64,000 nt of DNA from Rhodohalobacter sp. 614A (GTDB lineage: Bacteria; Bacteroidota; Rhodothermia; Balneolales; Balneolaceae): NCBI RefSeq assembly GCF_021462415.1, contig NZ_JAKEDS010000005.1, positions 92,249 to 156,248 on the forward strand, read 5' to 3'. Within the stretch, counting starts at the first letter, position 1, and the number at the start of each line of letters is the position of its first letter. Of this stretch, positions 37,783 to 47,946 are shown piece after piece. The notes under the pieces were generated by a model, which saw only the letters and a program-made list of their open reading frames with translations, ran no database searches and was not told the origin of the DNA. The position numbers were made by a program, and so were the translations under genes.

Positions 37783-39600
37783 TCAGTTACCATGGATGAT
37801 TCTTTGGTGTAGCTTCCACAGTTGTTCAAGGTCAAATTTCACAACTTCCCGATCATAGGTCATCATGCCATTCACTTCAGATTCTACATCCGTGGTTTGA
37901 GTGTATACCGCTCCGGCCAGACCTTTTTCTTTCAGGGGAATAAGTTCTTCGAGCAGTCGGTTGTAGGTGGTATGAAGTTTTTCTTCGGATGTTGAAGTCT
38001 CATAATGACCGGGAGCTCTTGTGAAATCCTGTATCCACAAATGCCCCGGAACGACAAGAGCCTGTCCGCCAAATTCTCCAAGAATAGCGGCTCTGCCTTC
38101 TTCCGTATCCGGCATATCCGGGCCGGGATAGCTGTGGATATCATGCATATCACCAACTCCACGATCTGCCCATCCGCTGGGAATATCTACAAGGCGAGTG
38201 GGATCCAACTCTTTCGTAATATCAGCAATCTTTTCGGTTTGAAACTGTCCCCAACCTTCGTTAAAAGGCACCCATATAACAATTGAAGGGCTATTATAAT
38301 GCTCATCAATCATCTCTTTGAGTTCCACCTTATAATCCAGTGTTGATTGGGCTACGCGTTCAATATCCTCTTCATCGCGATCAATATGCCTGTCTCCATT
38401 TGGCATATCCTGCCATACGAGAATACCCATCTTATCGGCCCAGTAGTACCACCTGTTAGATTCCACTTTCACGTGTTTTCGAATCATATTAAACCCAAGG
38501 TCTTTGGTGACCTGAATATCATATTTGAGAGCTTCATCAGTGGGTGCCGTGTACACTCCATCCGGCCAGAATCCCTGATCTAAAAGCCCCAAATGAAATA
38601 GTGGCTCATCATTCAGAAACAGACGCGTGTATCCATCATCGGCTGTTCCAAGACGAATTTCCCGCATTCCGAAATAGCTTTCAACCTGATCAACCGGTTC
38701 GCCGTCTTTTAAAAGTGTCACGATCAGGTCGTACAGAAATGGATTTTCGGGCGACCAAAGTCTGGGATTTGAAATCGACAGATTCATTTCCTCTCCAGGA
38801 TCGCCACTGATTTCACTCACTTTCTGGCCATCAGAAAATGCTTCAGCCCGGACTGTATATCCTGATTCCCGATCAGTACTGAATGCCGTTAGTTTCAGAG
38901 CCGAAGCATCCATATCCGGAACCATCTTCAGTTTCTTTATAGCTACTTCAGCTACCGGTTCAAGCCAAACAGTCTGCCAAATACCCGTGGTTGGTGTGTA
39001 CCAGATACTGTGGGGATCACGAACCTGCTTGCCTCTGGGCTGAAAACCGTCATCCGTGGGATCCCAAACAGCGAGCGTAATTTCCTGTTCACCATCTTGT
39101 TGCAGATAATCTGTGATATCCAGCGAAAATGAAGTATATCCGCCTTCATGTTGCCCGGCTTTTTTCCCGTTCACCCAGACATCCGTCTTCCAGTCTACGG
39201 CTTCAAAATGCAATAGCAGCCGTTGACCTTCCCAATCATCCGGAACGGTAAACGTGCGTCTATACCAAAGCCGGTTATCAGGCCCAACTCGTTTTTTAAC
39301 ACCAGAGAGGGCTGATTCGACCGCAAACGGTACCAAAATTTCTCCATCCCATTCTGCAGGAGTGTCCTCCAATACGGGCGCAATAGCATACTGCCACAAC
39401 CCATTCAAATTGATCCATTCCTCTCGTTTCATTTGAGGTCGCGGATACTCCGGGAGAGGATTGTCAGGGTCGATGTCATCCACCCATTTGGTCATTAGTG
39501 GATTGTCTGCCGGTTGCCAACCCTGCTGAGCCAGCACGCTCTGCTGAACTGCAAATGACATGATAAATACTAAACCGAAAAATCTAATTTTTCTAAACAT
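37783..39600 (-). CDS. GH2 family glycosidase (beta-galactosidase/beta-glucuronidase-like)
   Basis: 605 residues with a cleavable signal peptide ending near QQSVLAQ. Sugar-binding beta-sandwich (~40-190), immunoglobulin-like domain (~200-310) and TIM barrel (~310-600). The acid/base Glu is in VPFNEGWGQF (near 447) and the nucleophile Glu in LGEFGGQ (near 507). GH2 exo-enzymes release galactose, glucuronate, mannose or arabinose. Galactose fits the downstream galK/galT; this is inference. It lies 170 nt upstream of the sulfatase gene. Confidence 0.92.
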   Translation of the reverse strand: MFRKIRFFGLVFIMSFAVQQSVLAQQGWQPADNPLMTKWVDDIDPDNPLPEYPRPQMKREEWINLNGLWQYAIAPVLEDTPAEWDGEILVPFAVESALSGVKKRVGPDNRLWYRRTFTVPDDWEGQRLLLHFEAVDWKTDVWVNGKKAGQHEGGYTSFSLDITDYLQQDGEQEITLAVWDPTDDGFQPRGKQVRDPHSIWYTPTTGIWQTVWLEPVAEVAIKKLKMVPDMDASALKLTAFSTDRESGYTVRAEAFSDGQKVSEISGDPGEEMNLSISNPRLWSPENPFLYDLIVTLLKDGEPVDQVESYFGMREIRLGTADDGYTRLFLNDEPLFHLGLLDQGFWPDGVYTAPTDEALKYDIQVTKDLGFNMIRKHVKVESNRWYYWADKMGILVWQDMPNGDRHIDRDEEDIERVAQSTLDYKVELKEMIDEHYNSPSIVIWVPFNEGWGQFQTEKIADITKELDPTRLVDIPSGWADRGVGDMHDIHSYPGPDMPDTEEGRAAILGEFGGQALVVPGHLWIQDFTRAPGHYETSTSEEKLHTTYNRLLEELIPLKEKGLAGAVYTQTTDVESEVNGMMTYDREVVKFDLEQLWKLHQRIIHGN

Positions 39601-39698
39601 AAATCGTTTTCAGAATTTATAGTTATGGATAGGTTACTTAAAAATATATGGTGTTATGGGTCTGCCATCTCTTTGTTCAAGTATTTGATAAAATTCCT

Positions 39699-40832
39699 TT
39701 ATTCCAATGTATATTTTTTAATGAGCTCCGTTTCGCTGCTGTCATATGGAGTTCCGTCGGTATGTAAAATATCATGAAACCACGGATCGGGTTCTGAGGT
39801 GTATTCCTTGTCCCAGGAATCCCATGGATAGATCGTCTGACTTTTCCCGTTTACAAATCCCCAGTTGTATGCTCCTACATTATTTTCCTTAAGAATGGGA
39901 AGTTCGGCCTCAAATGTACTTCCCTGGGGACGAGCCATGTATTCCGTACAGAATATGGGACGGTTATATCTTTGAAGATTTTTAATCCGCTCTGTCATTA
40001 CTTCGGGTCCATCATAGGAGTGAAAGGTGATTATATCTGCGTTTTCCACCATAAACTGATCCATTTCTTTCATTTCATCATGATCGGACCAATCTCCGTA
40101 CCACAAACCGGCCGTTATAGGTTGTGATGGATTTACCTCCCTGGCCCATTCAAAGCTCTTTTTAAGCAATTGCAATGCCATTTCACGTTTATTCTCAAGC
40201 TCAATATCACCATAAGCTCTGTCGTTGGTATTGTCGGGTTCGTTGTATATATCCCAAATATGAACTCTTTCATCGTTGGCGAAATGCGACATCACTCCTT
40301 TTACATATTCTTCGAGTTGACCCCAACTGTCGGGGTCAGCCAGGATATTTGTATTTGGGCTCTGAACCCAGCCGGAATTGTGTACATGAGGTTTTGGCTC
40401 CGGCTGTGTGCCTACTTCAGGATGTGGATGCCAAACGCCATCAAACAAGACAAACATGGTTCCGATTCCATGGCTGTCGGCAATCTCAAGATATTGCTCC
40501 ATTCGTTCTATCATCCCTTCCGGATCTTCTTTCCAGACCAAATCATGCAGATAAACTCTCATCGAATTAAATCCGAGGTCGGCAGCCCAACCCAGTTCTC
40601 TGTCAATTGTTTCGGGATCAAACGTATCCGCCTGCCACATTTCCAATTGGTTGATGGCCGTGCTGGGATTAAAATTAGCACCTACCAGCCAGCCGGTCTC
40701 TTCATACCATTGATTCGCTTTCTCCTCTGACCATCGTTCGGCAACTCCGTTATTTTCATCAGGTGTTTCGGTATCACACGAAATAGCCCCAATAAAGAGT
40801 AAACTTGCTATAATTAAAATAAATCGTTTCAT
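39699..40832 (-). CDS. GH5-like (clan GH-A) glycoside hydrolase, lipoprotein
   Basis: 377 residues with a lipobox (GAISC). A TIM-barrel cellulase-type enzyme: LGFNSMRVYLHDLVW, then the acid/base Glu in WDIYNEPDN (near 198) and the nucleophile in FCTEYMARPQGS (near 296). Family assignment beyond clan GH-A is uncertain; these are often annotated as cellulase or xylanase-like. In this locus it could cut internal linkages. It starts 15 nt after the GH43 stop. Confidence 0.8.
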   Translation of the reverse strand: MKRFILIIASLLFIGAISCDTETPDENNGVAERWSEEKANQWYEETGWLVGANFNPSTAINQLEMWQADTFDPETIDRELGWAADLGFNSMRVYLHDLVWKEDPEGMIERMEQYLEIADSHGIGTMFVLFDGVWHPHPEVGTQPEPKPHVHNSGWVQSPNTNILADPDSWGQLEEYVKGVMSHFANDERVHIWDIYNEPDNTNDRAYGDIELENKREMALQLLKKSFEWAREVNPSQPITAGLWYGDWSDHDEMKEMDQFMVENADIITFHSYDGPEVMTERIKNLQRYNRPIFCTEYMARPQGSTFEAELPILKENNVGAYNWGFVNGKSQTIYPWDSWDKEYTSEPDPWFHDILHTDGTPYDSSETELIKKYTLE

Positions 40833-40847
40833 CTTGTCGTATAATTG

Positions 40848-42434
40848 TTAGTGGTTAATCAACTGAAATTCTTTAATGTTTACCCGCCCGCCGGGTTCTC
40901 CTTTCGCTACCATCCCATAACGAAAGCCCATCCCCCAGGCCACTAAATGAGACGCATCAAAATCTTCGACCAGCGTTTTCCATTCTTCATTCTGTTTTAC
41001 AGAAAATGTAAGCAGATATCCATCCCGCACTTCCATCATGAGCTTAGAATATTCCGCTTCACCTATCTGTTCTTCTGCATAAATTTCCGTTTTCGCGTTT
41101 CTGGTTTCCCAAACCGTGATGTTTCCGTTTTCTGTTGAGATTCCTGCAGCGGCTACCGGTGCGGCAAATCCATTATTCGCAGCTCCCACCAAGGCAATTC
41201 CTCCGGCTACATTTTCTCCGGATTGCTCATGATCAATCGTGGCAATGATATCATAGTTGGGGGAAGTGGTCTGACGAACAAGCAAACTTCCCAAATCTTC
41301 ATTTTCTCTGGAAGCTTCAACAAATAATCCTTCTTCATTTGTTGTAAACTGAATATCCTGAGTAACTCTCCACTGCCACAGCGGATCTAAACCCTCTGTA
41401 AAATCAGATGAAAAATCCCATGTATCCGTTTCCCGGTTATATTCGGCATCATTATCAAATACCGGCCAGCCCTCTTCATTCCAAATAATTCTTTCAAGTA
41501 CGGCTTCGCGACCCACGTAAACCCCGCCTGCTCTGCTGTAGGCGTGATGGAGGTAAAAAATTTCACCATCTTTTCTCACGACAGATCCATGCCCAGGACA
41601 TTTCCAGTCCTCATTATTATTCAATATCGGATTACCATCAAACTTTTCCCATGGACCACCAATTGTTTCCGATCGTGCAACTCCGGTTACATAATTGCAC
41701 TGTACATCGCAGCAAGATCGTGCAGAGTAGAGTGCATAAAAATAGTCATCTTCCCTGAATACACTGATGCCTTCCACAAGGTTATCTTCCCAAGATTCAT
41801 CATTCCGAAACATCTCGATTTTTTCGCCGATTAGTTCGGTTCTGTCTTCATTGATTTCCTGCGCCCACATCGGTGTTGGCTGCCCTCCGCTATTGCCATC
41901 CTCTTTCCACATAAAATAGAGAGTTCCGTCTATATCTCTGGCTTCATATCCGTCAATAGAACCCAGTTCCTGCGAAATAAGCGGACCATGATCAGTAAAT
42001 GGTCCTTCGGGGCTGTCGGCACTTGCAACGGCCGTACTCAACCGGTTAGATTCCCTGTCTCTTGCCGTATAGTAAACATAAACCTTGTCCTGATCTTCAT
42101 CATAAGCCAGTTCTGGTGCCCAGAAATTATTGACTGCCCAGGCCGGCGGGTCATCGGGAAATACATACGTTACAAGCTCCCAGTTCTGCAAATCATTTGA
42201 TTTGAATATGGGAAACAGTGGCGACCATTCATTGGATGTTGCCGAAGCCCAGTACGTATCTCCAATTTGAATCACCGTAGGATCGGGCCGGTCTCCCGGT
42301 AAAACCGGATTCTTGATTTCGAATGATTCCTGTTTCGCGCCAGTATCGCATCCTGCGATCAATAAAAGGATCATTCCGAACCACAATTGTAACTTTGAAC
42401 TTCTCATCAAATTTGCTGATCTGTTTATCTTCAT
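40848..42434 (-). CDS. GH43 family glycosidase with C-terminal beta-sandwich, lipoprotein
   Basis: 528 residues; the lipobox LLIAGC follows a long N-terminal stretch. The five-bladed propeller carries the GH43 catalytic acids: the Asp in RPDPTVIQIGDTYW, the Asp in SIDGYEARDIDG and the Glu in LVEGISVF, with NNFWAPELAYD between. A C-terminal concanavalin-like domain (~335-528, GH43_C2 type) follows. Activity is probably beta-xylosidase, alpha-L-arabinofuranosidase or exo-galactanase. Its start overlaps the preceding gene by 4 nt (ATGA), so the two are coupled. Confidence 0.92.
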   Translation of the reverse strand: MKINRSANLMRSSKLQLWFGMILLLIAGCDTGAKQESFEIKNPVLPGDRPDPTVIQIGDTYWASATSNEWSPLFPIFKSNDLQNWELVTYVFPDDPPAWAVNNFWAPELAYDEDQDKVYVYYTARDRESNRLSTAVASADSPEGPFTDHGPLISQELGSIDGYEARDIDGTLYFMWKEDGNSGGQPTPMWAQEINEDRTELIGEKIEMFRNDESWEDNLVEGISVFREDDYFYALYSARSCCDVQCNYVTGVARSETIGGPWEKFDGNPILNNNEDWKCPGHGSVVRKDGEIFYLHHAYSRAGGVYVGREAVLERIIWNEEGWPVFDNDAEYNRETDTWDFSSDFTEGLDPLWQWRVTQDIQFTTNEEGLFVEASRENEDLGSLLVRQTTSPNYDIIATIDHEQSGENVAGGIALVGAANNGFAAPVAAAGISTENGNITVWETRNAKTEIYAEEQIGEAEYSKLMMEVRDGYLLTFSVKQNEEWKTLVEDFDASHLVAWGMGFRYGMVAKGEPGGRVNIKEFQLINH

Positions 42435-44176
42435 TCGTTGTTGTTTAAAATAATGGCTTTACTCCACGTGGATGGCCTGAACTCCTTATTGCCACCGAGT
42501 GTCTCGTTTATGATCTCAGTGCTGGAAACATTCCGGACATTCAGATTTGCGTTCAAACCAATTGCATTCGGAGGGTCAGATTCCAGACCAATACCCGATA
42601 ATGGAATAGATATCATCACTTCTTTTTCGTGATCACTGTCTCTAAAAACATTCGTTTTTAAATCTTCTTCCATCGGCGACCACTTTCCATTCTTTCCCTC
42701 ATAACTTGTTACTCTGCCTTCACGATCGTAGCTAACTTTGAACATTCCTTCCGAAATCTCATCTTCATAAAGCAATCCGTTTGCTATCATCAAGTCCGTT
42801 GATTCGAACTCCGTGGAATTATTCGCCGCCCGATTATTAACCTTGAATCCAAGGTGTAAGTACTCTGAATCTTTGAGTGCATATACTGAAGCAGAGACTG
42901 GACTATAAGCGCCCATACGAGCTATCGTTTGCAATCCCTTTTCGGATAATGTGGATGCTGTTTCTTTTGTAATATTGCCATTTGGAATGATGATATCGGA
43001 CAATATTCGGCCGTCTATAGAATAGATTTCACTCTTCCCGTCGTTGCTGAAAGCATTTGTCGAAGTAACGGCCGTTACGGTATTGTCATTTTTTACATGA
43101 AGCGAGTTCCACATTGCTGATTGAGTACGGCCAACTCGAAATGGCTCTGTCACTCTGGAAAAATTTTTACCATCATGATCTCCAATAGCCACTGCCATCG
43201 TGGAAAAATTCCAGGCGACGTCCCGATCTTTTGTGGATTGAAAGGACAAAATTGTTTCGCCTGATGGAATTTGTACTAAGTAAGGCGCCCCTCCATATTC
43301 ATGTTCTGCAAGCTGATCATCCTCGGTTAATGCTCTCCATCGGTTATTTGAACGGCCCGATATCATAGAATCACTCAATGCTTCCTGAGAAGAAAATCCA
43401 AGAATTACCGGTTTGAATTCTCCTCCGAAGATGCCATTATCCTCAATAGCTATTCTGATTTCGCCGGAGTTTTGAAGTTTAACGGGTACGGGCATTCCAT
43501 CCCTATGTCCTTTTCTGTAAGAAACCGTTTTGGGTTGAGACCATGTTAGTCCGTCATCGTCCGATTTCACAAAACTAATTTCCTGATCTTCACTTTCGCT
43601 ATACGGATGCTCATTGGCAAAAAATAATAACAGTTCATCATCCAACTGCATCATAACTGGCTCCCAAACCCCACGGTGCCATGTATGACCACCCTCGTAA
43701 ACGTTAATAGGATCTGACCAGCTATTCCCCTGATTCAAGCTTTTTATCACTTTTAAACCAAAACGGAGCTGTTCATTGTCATTATTTTGTGGTGGCCTGG
43801 TATTGTATGCGACTAAAATTTCACCATTTCGCAATTCAATAATTTCCGGCACGGATGCTCTTACAATACCCTCAGGTTTGGCGATTTTTTCGCCTTGAGT
43901 CCAACTCTTCCCGTTGTCATCACTTCGGGATAAAACAATACTCGCTTCGCTCTCATACACACTCAACATCTCACCGCTTGTTAAGGTTGTCATTCTCGGA
44001 TAAAATGAAGAATGTTCGGAATCGGATATATTCGTCAGGGTTTGGTAGTCCCACAAGATTCGTATCCCTTCTTCATACGGAATAATGTCTGGCTGTACAT
44101 CACGATTTATTATTACACCTCCGCCTGAACAATTGACGAAAAGAAACAGGGCCGGTATGATTAACTGAATATTCAC
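42431..44176 (-). CDS. Sialidase-fold (GH33/GH93-like) exo-glycosidase with C-terminal CBM9-like domain
   Basis: 581 residues. Three Asp-box/BNR repeats are visible (SRSDDNGKSW, KSLNQGNSWS, KSDDDGLTWS), the mark of a six-bladed sialidase fold, at ~80-210. From ~420 a region resembling CBM9/DOMON domains begins (SASVYALKDSEYLHLGFKV). Annotators would call it exo-alpha-sialidase, but the three GH43 neighbours make a GH93-like exo-arabinanase role more plausible. The signal peptide has a lipobox-like LFLFVNC. The start is a GTG at 44176; no in-frame ATG lies within the ~30 nt back to the preceding gene. Confidence 0.75.
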   Translation of the reverse strand: MNIQLIIPALFLFVNCSGGGVIINRDVQPDIIPYEEGIRILWDYQTLTNISDSEHSSFYPRMTTLTSGEMLSVYESEASIVLSRSDDNGKSWTQGEKIAKPEGIVRASVPEIIELRNGEILVAYNTRPPQNNDNEQLRFGLKVIKSLNQGNSWSDPINVYEGGHTWHRGVWEPVMMQLDDELLLFFANEHPYSESEDQEISFVKSDDDGLTWSQPKTVSYRKGHRDGMPVPVKLQNSGEIRIAIEDNGIFGGEFKPVILGFSSQEALSDSMISGRSNNRWRALTEDDQLAEHEYGGAPYLVQIPSGETILSFQSTKDRDVAWNFSTMAVAIGDHDGKNFSRVTEPFRVGRTQSAMWNSLHVKNDNTVTAVTSTNAFSNDGKSEIYSIDGRILSDIIIPNGNITKETASTLSEKGLQTIARMGAYSPVSASVYALKDSEYLHLGFKVNNRAANNSTEFESTDLMIANGLLYEDEISEGMFKVSYDREGRVTSYEGKNGKWSPMEEDLKTNVFRDSDHEKEVMISIPLSGIGLESDPPNAIGLNANLNVRNVSSTEIINETLGGNKEFRPSTWSKAIILNNNE

Positions 44177-44207
44177 AACAAATCTATCTATGATCTGATC
44201 ATATTGG

Positions 44208-45281
44208 TTATTTACATTCCCCGGCTGGTTTTGGCAAGGTTACTCCGGCTGATACTGGAGTTCCAAAATCAGGATTCCCTTGTTGATCCCATCCAAACGG
44301 CTGAATATGGATGTATCTGTCCCACCCGGGTTCTTCGCTGACTTTCGTGTGGTACACAATCCAGTCCTCAGTGCCGTCTTGTGATTTCACAAAACTGGCG
44401 TGTCCTGCTCCTATCACATCCTCCGTTCCCATAAATACAGGACCAGACTTCTCCCAATTATCCGGATTCATAGGATCAGCGTTTCGATCACTCAACTTTA
44501 ACTGACCCAATCGATATGCGGGAAGCCAGGATTCCCGGGTTGAATAAATAATAAAGACGTCGCCTTCCTCATTTTCCAATATCTGAGGGCCTTCCTGTAA
44601 ATCAAGTTCTCCACCGGTTTCCCACTCCTCTTCCGGCGAAGACAGCTTCACCCTGTTCCCGGAAATTGTCCAGGGATTTTCCATTTCTGCGATGTATAAA
44701 TGTTGAGGTGTGTGATCGGTATCCCTGTTCTCTTCCCAGCCAGACCATATGGCGTATAACTGACCATTCAGATCCAAAACCGTCAGGTCAATTGCCCACT
44801 TGTTTTCTTCTCCGGTTTCGATATCATCGCCTGTATACAACTGTCCCTTATCAATAAATCCCTCAAAAGGGTCTTCGCTGACAGATTCCAGAACACCGCT
44901 TCGCTGAGAAGTAAAGGGCGGACCACTTTCTCCGGCGGCATAATAGATGTACCATTTTCCCTGAATAAAGTGCAATTCAGGGGCCCATAAATTATGTTGA
45001 TTCCATCCTGCATGATCGGGTAATGACCAGACTTCCTGCTGGTTCATTTTAAGTGTGGTCAGGCTCTGCGTTTTGGAGATATGAAGTGCCCCACCGGCGG
45101 ACTCTATAAAATAATAGGAATCGCCATGTTTAATTGCCCACGGATCCTGGCCATGTGCAATGGGGTTTACAAACTCACACTCCGGCTCCGGGGGCTTCTC
45201 ATCATCCCCTGAAACTGCAGAGTTACAATAGGTTAACATGAGTACAACAATAATGAATAAAAAAGTAAATGCAGACTTCAT
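44208..45281 (-). CDS. GH43 family glycosidase (arabinanase/arabinofuranosidase type), lipoprotein
   Basis: 357 residues with a lipoprotein signal (lipobox-like LMLTYC). Catalytic residues of the propeller: the Asp in HGQDPWAIKHGDSYYF, the Asp in KWAIDLTVLD and the Glu in DLQEGPQILE, with NLWAPELHF and GAGHASFV. It has a single domain and no accessory module. It probably removes arabinose or xylose at the cell surface. It is 11 nt from the next GH43 upstream. Confidence 0.92.
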   Translation of the reverse strand: MKSAFTFLFIIVVLMLTYCNSAVSGDDEKPPEPECEFVNPIAHGQDPWAIKHGDSYYFIESAGGALHISKTQSLTTLKMNQQEVWSLPDHAGWNQHNLWAPELHFIQGKWYIYYAAGESGPPFTSQRSGVLESVSEDPFEGFIDKGQLYTGDDIETGEENKWAIDLTVLDLNGQLYAIWSGWEENRDTDHTPQHLYIAEMENPWTISGNRVKLSSPEEEWETGGELDLQEGPQILENEEGDVFIIYSTRESWLPAYRLGQLKLSDRNADPMNPDNWEKSGPVFMGTEDVIGAGHASFVKSQDGTEDWIVYHTKVSEEPGWDRYIHIQPFGWDQQGNPDFGTPVSAGVTLPKPAGECK

Positions 45282-45292
45282 TACAATATTAA

Positions 45293-46309
45293 TTAATCAG
45301 CCGGAGGGTTATACATGGGTTCAATTCTGGGTTCCTTAACCTGAATGCGGTAACGGTCTTCGCCTTCTACAGGTACAAACCCTACTTCGTTGATATATGC
45401 TATTCTCGGATGAATATTCTCCTGATCATTATGAGCATGGTACACCATATAGAGCCGACCATCCTTTCCTTCAAACAACATGCTGTGTCCGGTTCCCACC
45501 AAATGATCCGGGTTCTGTAAAATCGGATTCGTTTCATCCTTTGTCCAAGGCCCCAAGGGATGTTCCGCATAAGCCATTCCAATTCCATAGTCGGGGCTGG
45601 CGTAATGATTGGCCGAATATATCATGTAATACATTCCTTCATGTTTAATGATATAAACGCCTTCATTAACAATTCCAACCGGATCTTTTTGACTTTTCTC
45701 CCATTCCTGAGACTGAGAAATTTGCCGCTCCATTGTATCAAAGTTGATTTCAGAAAAATCTTCGGCAAACTCCGCGCCCCAAATCTCCAGACCATCTTCA
45801 AATTTTGCGAAATAGATATAATGGGCACCATCCGTATCCACAAATAAAGAGTGGTCAATCGCTTTAAAATCGGCAAGGAATTGTTGTTCTTCCTGTACAA
45901 ATGGCCCCAAAGGACTCTCTGAAGTGGCTATGGCCATATGCTCTTCCGTACTAAAAAACATATAATAAGTGCCATTCACATTATAAACTTCCGGAGCCCA
46001 AAACCATCGGTCACCGATCACATCATCCTTATGTAAAGCGAATCCGTCGGTAACTCCTACAGGCCCTATCCAATTTTCAAGATCTTCTGATGTATAAACC
46101 TCGATTCCGGTATCGCTATCTCTGCCGGTTCCATACATATAGTATGTTCCGTCATCCAAAAGTACATAAGGGTCTCCAAAATAAATATTGTGTTCCGGTG
46201 GATCGTCATCTCCAAAATATTCTGTTGATCCGTTGGCTTCCGAGCTACAACCGACTGTTAAAACTGAAAAAAGAAGCAAAAGAATGGCAGGTAAAGTAAT
46301 TGTGCGCAT
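45293..46309 (-). CDS. GH43 family glycosidase (xylosidase/arabinosidase type), lipoprotein
   Basis: About 338 residues from the ATG at 46309, which opens a proper lipoprotein signal (MRTITLPAILLLLFSV, lipobox TVGC). The upstream frame to 46357 adds 16 residues and is less likely. Propeller motifs: the Asp in YFGDPYVLLDDGTYYMYG, the Asp in AIDHSLFVD and the Glu in IVNEGVYIIK, with WFWAPEVYN and GTGHSMLFEG. It follows susD by 65 nt. Confidence 0.92.
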   Translation of the reverse strand: MRTITLPAILLLLFSVLTVGCSSEANGSTEYFGDDDPPEHNIYFGDPYVLLDDGTYYMYGTGRDSDTGIEVYTSEDLENWIGPVGVTDGFALHKDDVIGDRWFWAPEVYNVNGTYYMFFSTEEHMAIATSESPLGPFVQEEQQFLADFKAIDHSLFVDTDGAHYIYFAKFEDGLEIWGAEFAEDFSEINFDTMERQISQSQEWEKSQKDPVGIVNEGVYIIKHEGMYYMIYSANHYASPDYGIGMAYAEHPLGPWTKDETNPILQNPDHLVGTGHSMLFEGKDGRLYMVYHAHNDQENIHPRIAYINEVGFVPVEGEDRYRIQVKEPRIEPMYNPPAD

Positions 46310-46374
46310 GGGGATAAATTTTATAGAAACCGGGACTGGAACAGATGACTGCTCCAAACCCGGTTCTTGTATAA

Positions 46375-47928
46375 TTAATAACCACTTAATTGATTGAGAT
46401 TAGGATTGTTTTCCACTTCACTTTGAGGAATAGGCAACCTGTGATGTCTTCCTATTACAAAGTTGTCGAAGCTTGGATCTCTTTGTCTCAATTCATCTAT
46501 ACCTTCCTGGCTTTCAAGCATTCCCCATCTTTTTAAATCAGCCCATCGGATTCCTTCATGGTTCAGCTCTAACGTTCTCTCCATTTTCAGTCTTTCACGG
46601 AATGCATTCTGAGAGCTTAATGCAGTTGAATACGGGCTTGACTGTAATGGCGCCAAATTTGTGGAAGGACGTTGTCTCACGCGGTTAACATATTGAACGG
46701 CCTGTTGCGGACCCTCCAGCTCATTAACAACTTCTGCGAAGTTTAGCAGAACTTCGGCATACCGTATAACCCTGAAATTATTGGGAGAATAATAATCTTC
46801 ATAGTCTCTGAAATAATCAGAAGAGTATTTCCGAATGTAGGCTGCATCCTGAGCCCAGCCTCCTTCTTCCCAGGTCCGGCCATAAATCAGGTTATTATTT
46901 TCAAAATCATCTCCCATTTCGCTATAGAATATGCTCCATTTCAGACGGGTGTCATATCCGCCGTCCAAATTGAGTTCTGACTTATATTCATCAATCAGCC
47001 ATCTTCTGGCTTGTCCGTCTTGCCAGCCTATACCACCGGGAGCAAAGAATTGAGGGCGTTCAAATCCAAGATTTGAATCACTGCCATCCCCTTTGCCACC
47101 TCTGTTCACATCCGAAAAGACAACCTCAAATACAGACTCCATATTATGCGCTGTTGTATGCATAAAATTGTCTCTGTAGTTATCAACCAAGTCATAATAA
47201 GCGGCACCCGGGCCTTCAACCAACCATTGGAGAGCATCATAAGCCTGTTCCCAGTCATGGTTTTGCATGTAGGCGCGTCCTAAAAGTGCATGTGCGGATC
47301 CTTTGGTTGGTCTGCCTGCTTCAGTTGCATCCCATCTTTCCGGAAGAATGTTTGCAGCTTCCGTGAGGTCCTGAATTATTTGGTTCCAAACTTCTTCTTC
47401 ACTCCGTTGTGCGGGCTGGTCATCCGGGTTGGACGGTTCGGTTACGATGGGAACTTCCTCCCATAGCACTACAAGATTGTAATATAAAAGTGCTCTTATA
47501 AATTTGGCCTCGGCAATTATTTCCTGTTGCCTGTTTGAATCGCCAAACTCTATTTCCGGTACATAGGTAATCACCTGGTTTGCGCGAAAGATACCTTTGT
47601 AATGATCTCTCCAGATCCAGGCTCCTCCTTCCCAAAAGTTATAGTTCAGGTAATTAAACCGGGTCCAGTCTGCCAGTTCAGTCCATGGACTGTTACTATA
47701 TCCTTCATCTGATGTAAGGTCGTATCGGAAAAAGATCCATCTTGAATAGGTGGATTCCTTAATCAACTGATGATAAACAGCTGTTAAACCTCTTTCTGCA
47801 TCCTGCGGAGTTTTCCAGAACGTGGCATCGGTAGGAGCATTCGGGTTTGAATAATCAAGCACATCATTACATGCTGATGAGAGCATCATTATCATCACAG
47901 CCAGTAGGGTAAAATATATTTTCTTCAT
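46375..47928 (-). CDS. SusD/RagB family outer-membrane glycan-binding lipoprotein
   Basis: 517 residues; the lipobox is LSSAC, then NDVLDYSNPNAPTDATFW, the usual SusD start. TPR-like helices and the C-terminal YAEVLLNFAEVVNELEG and FRERLKMERTLELNHEGIRW are family hallmarks. It caps the SusC channel on the cell surface and binds oligosaccharides. The gene starts 18 nt after the susC stop. Confidence 0.96.
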   Translation of the reverse strand: MKKIYFTLLAVMIMMLSSACNDVLDYSNPNAPTDATFWKTPQDAERGLTAVYHQLIKESTYSRWIFFRYDLTSDEGYSNSPWTELADWTRFNYLNYNFWEGGAWIWRDHYKGIFRANQVITYVPEIEFGDSNRQQEIIAEAKFIRALLYYNLVVLWEEVPIVTEPSNPDDQPAQRSEEEVWNQIIQDLTEAANILPERWDATEAGRPTKGSAHALLGRAYMQNHDWEQAYDALQWLVEGPGAAYYDLVDNYRDNFMHTTAHNMESVFEVVFSDVNRGGKGDGSDSNLGFERPQFFAPGGIGWQDGQARRWLIDEYKSELNLDGGYDTRLKWSIFYSEMGDDFENNNLIYGRTWEEGGWAQDAAYIRKYSSDYFRDYEDYYSPNNFRVIRYAEVLLNFAEVVNELEGPQQAVQYVNRVRQRPSTNLAPLQSSPYSTALSSQNAFRERLKMERTLELNHEGIRWADLKRWGMLESQEGIDELRQRDPSFDNFVIGRHHRLPIPQSEVENNPNLNQLSGY

Positions 47929-47946
47929 AATTATGGAGTCCTGTGA

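Noticed and set aside
40170..40730. A 186-codon open frame antisense to the GH5-like gene
   Set aside because: The sense strand carries catalytic motifs at the expected spacing; the antisense frame has none.
42431..44176. Calling the gene a true sialidase (nanH)
   Set aside because: The fold is supported by Asp boxes, but no sialic acid genes are present and the GH43 context points elsewhere.
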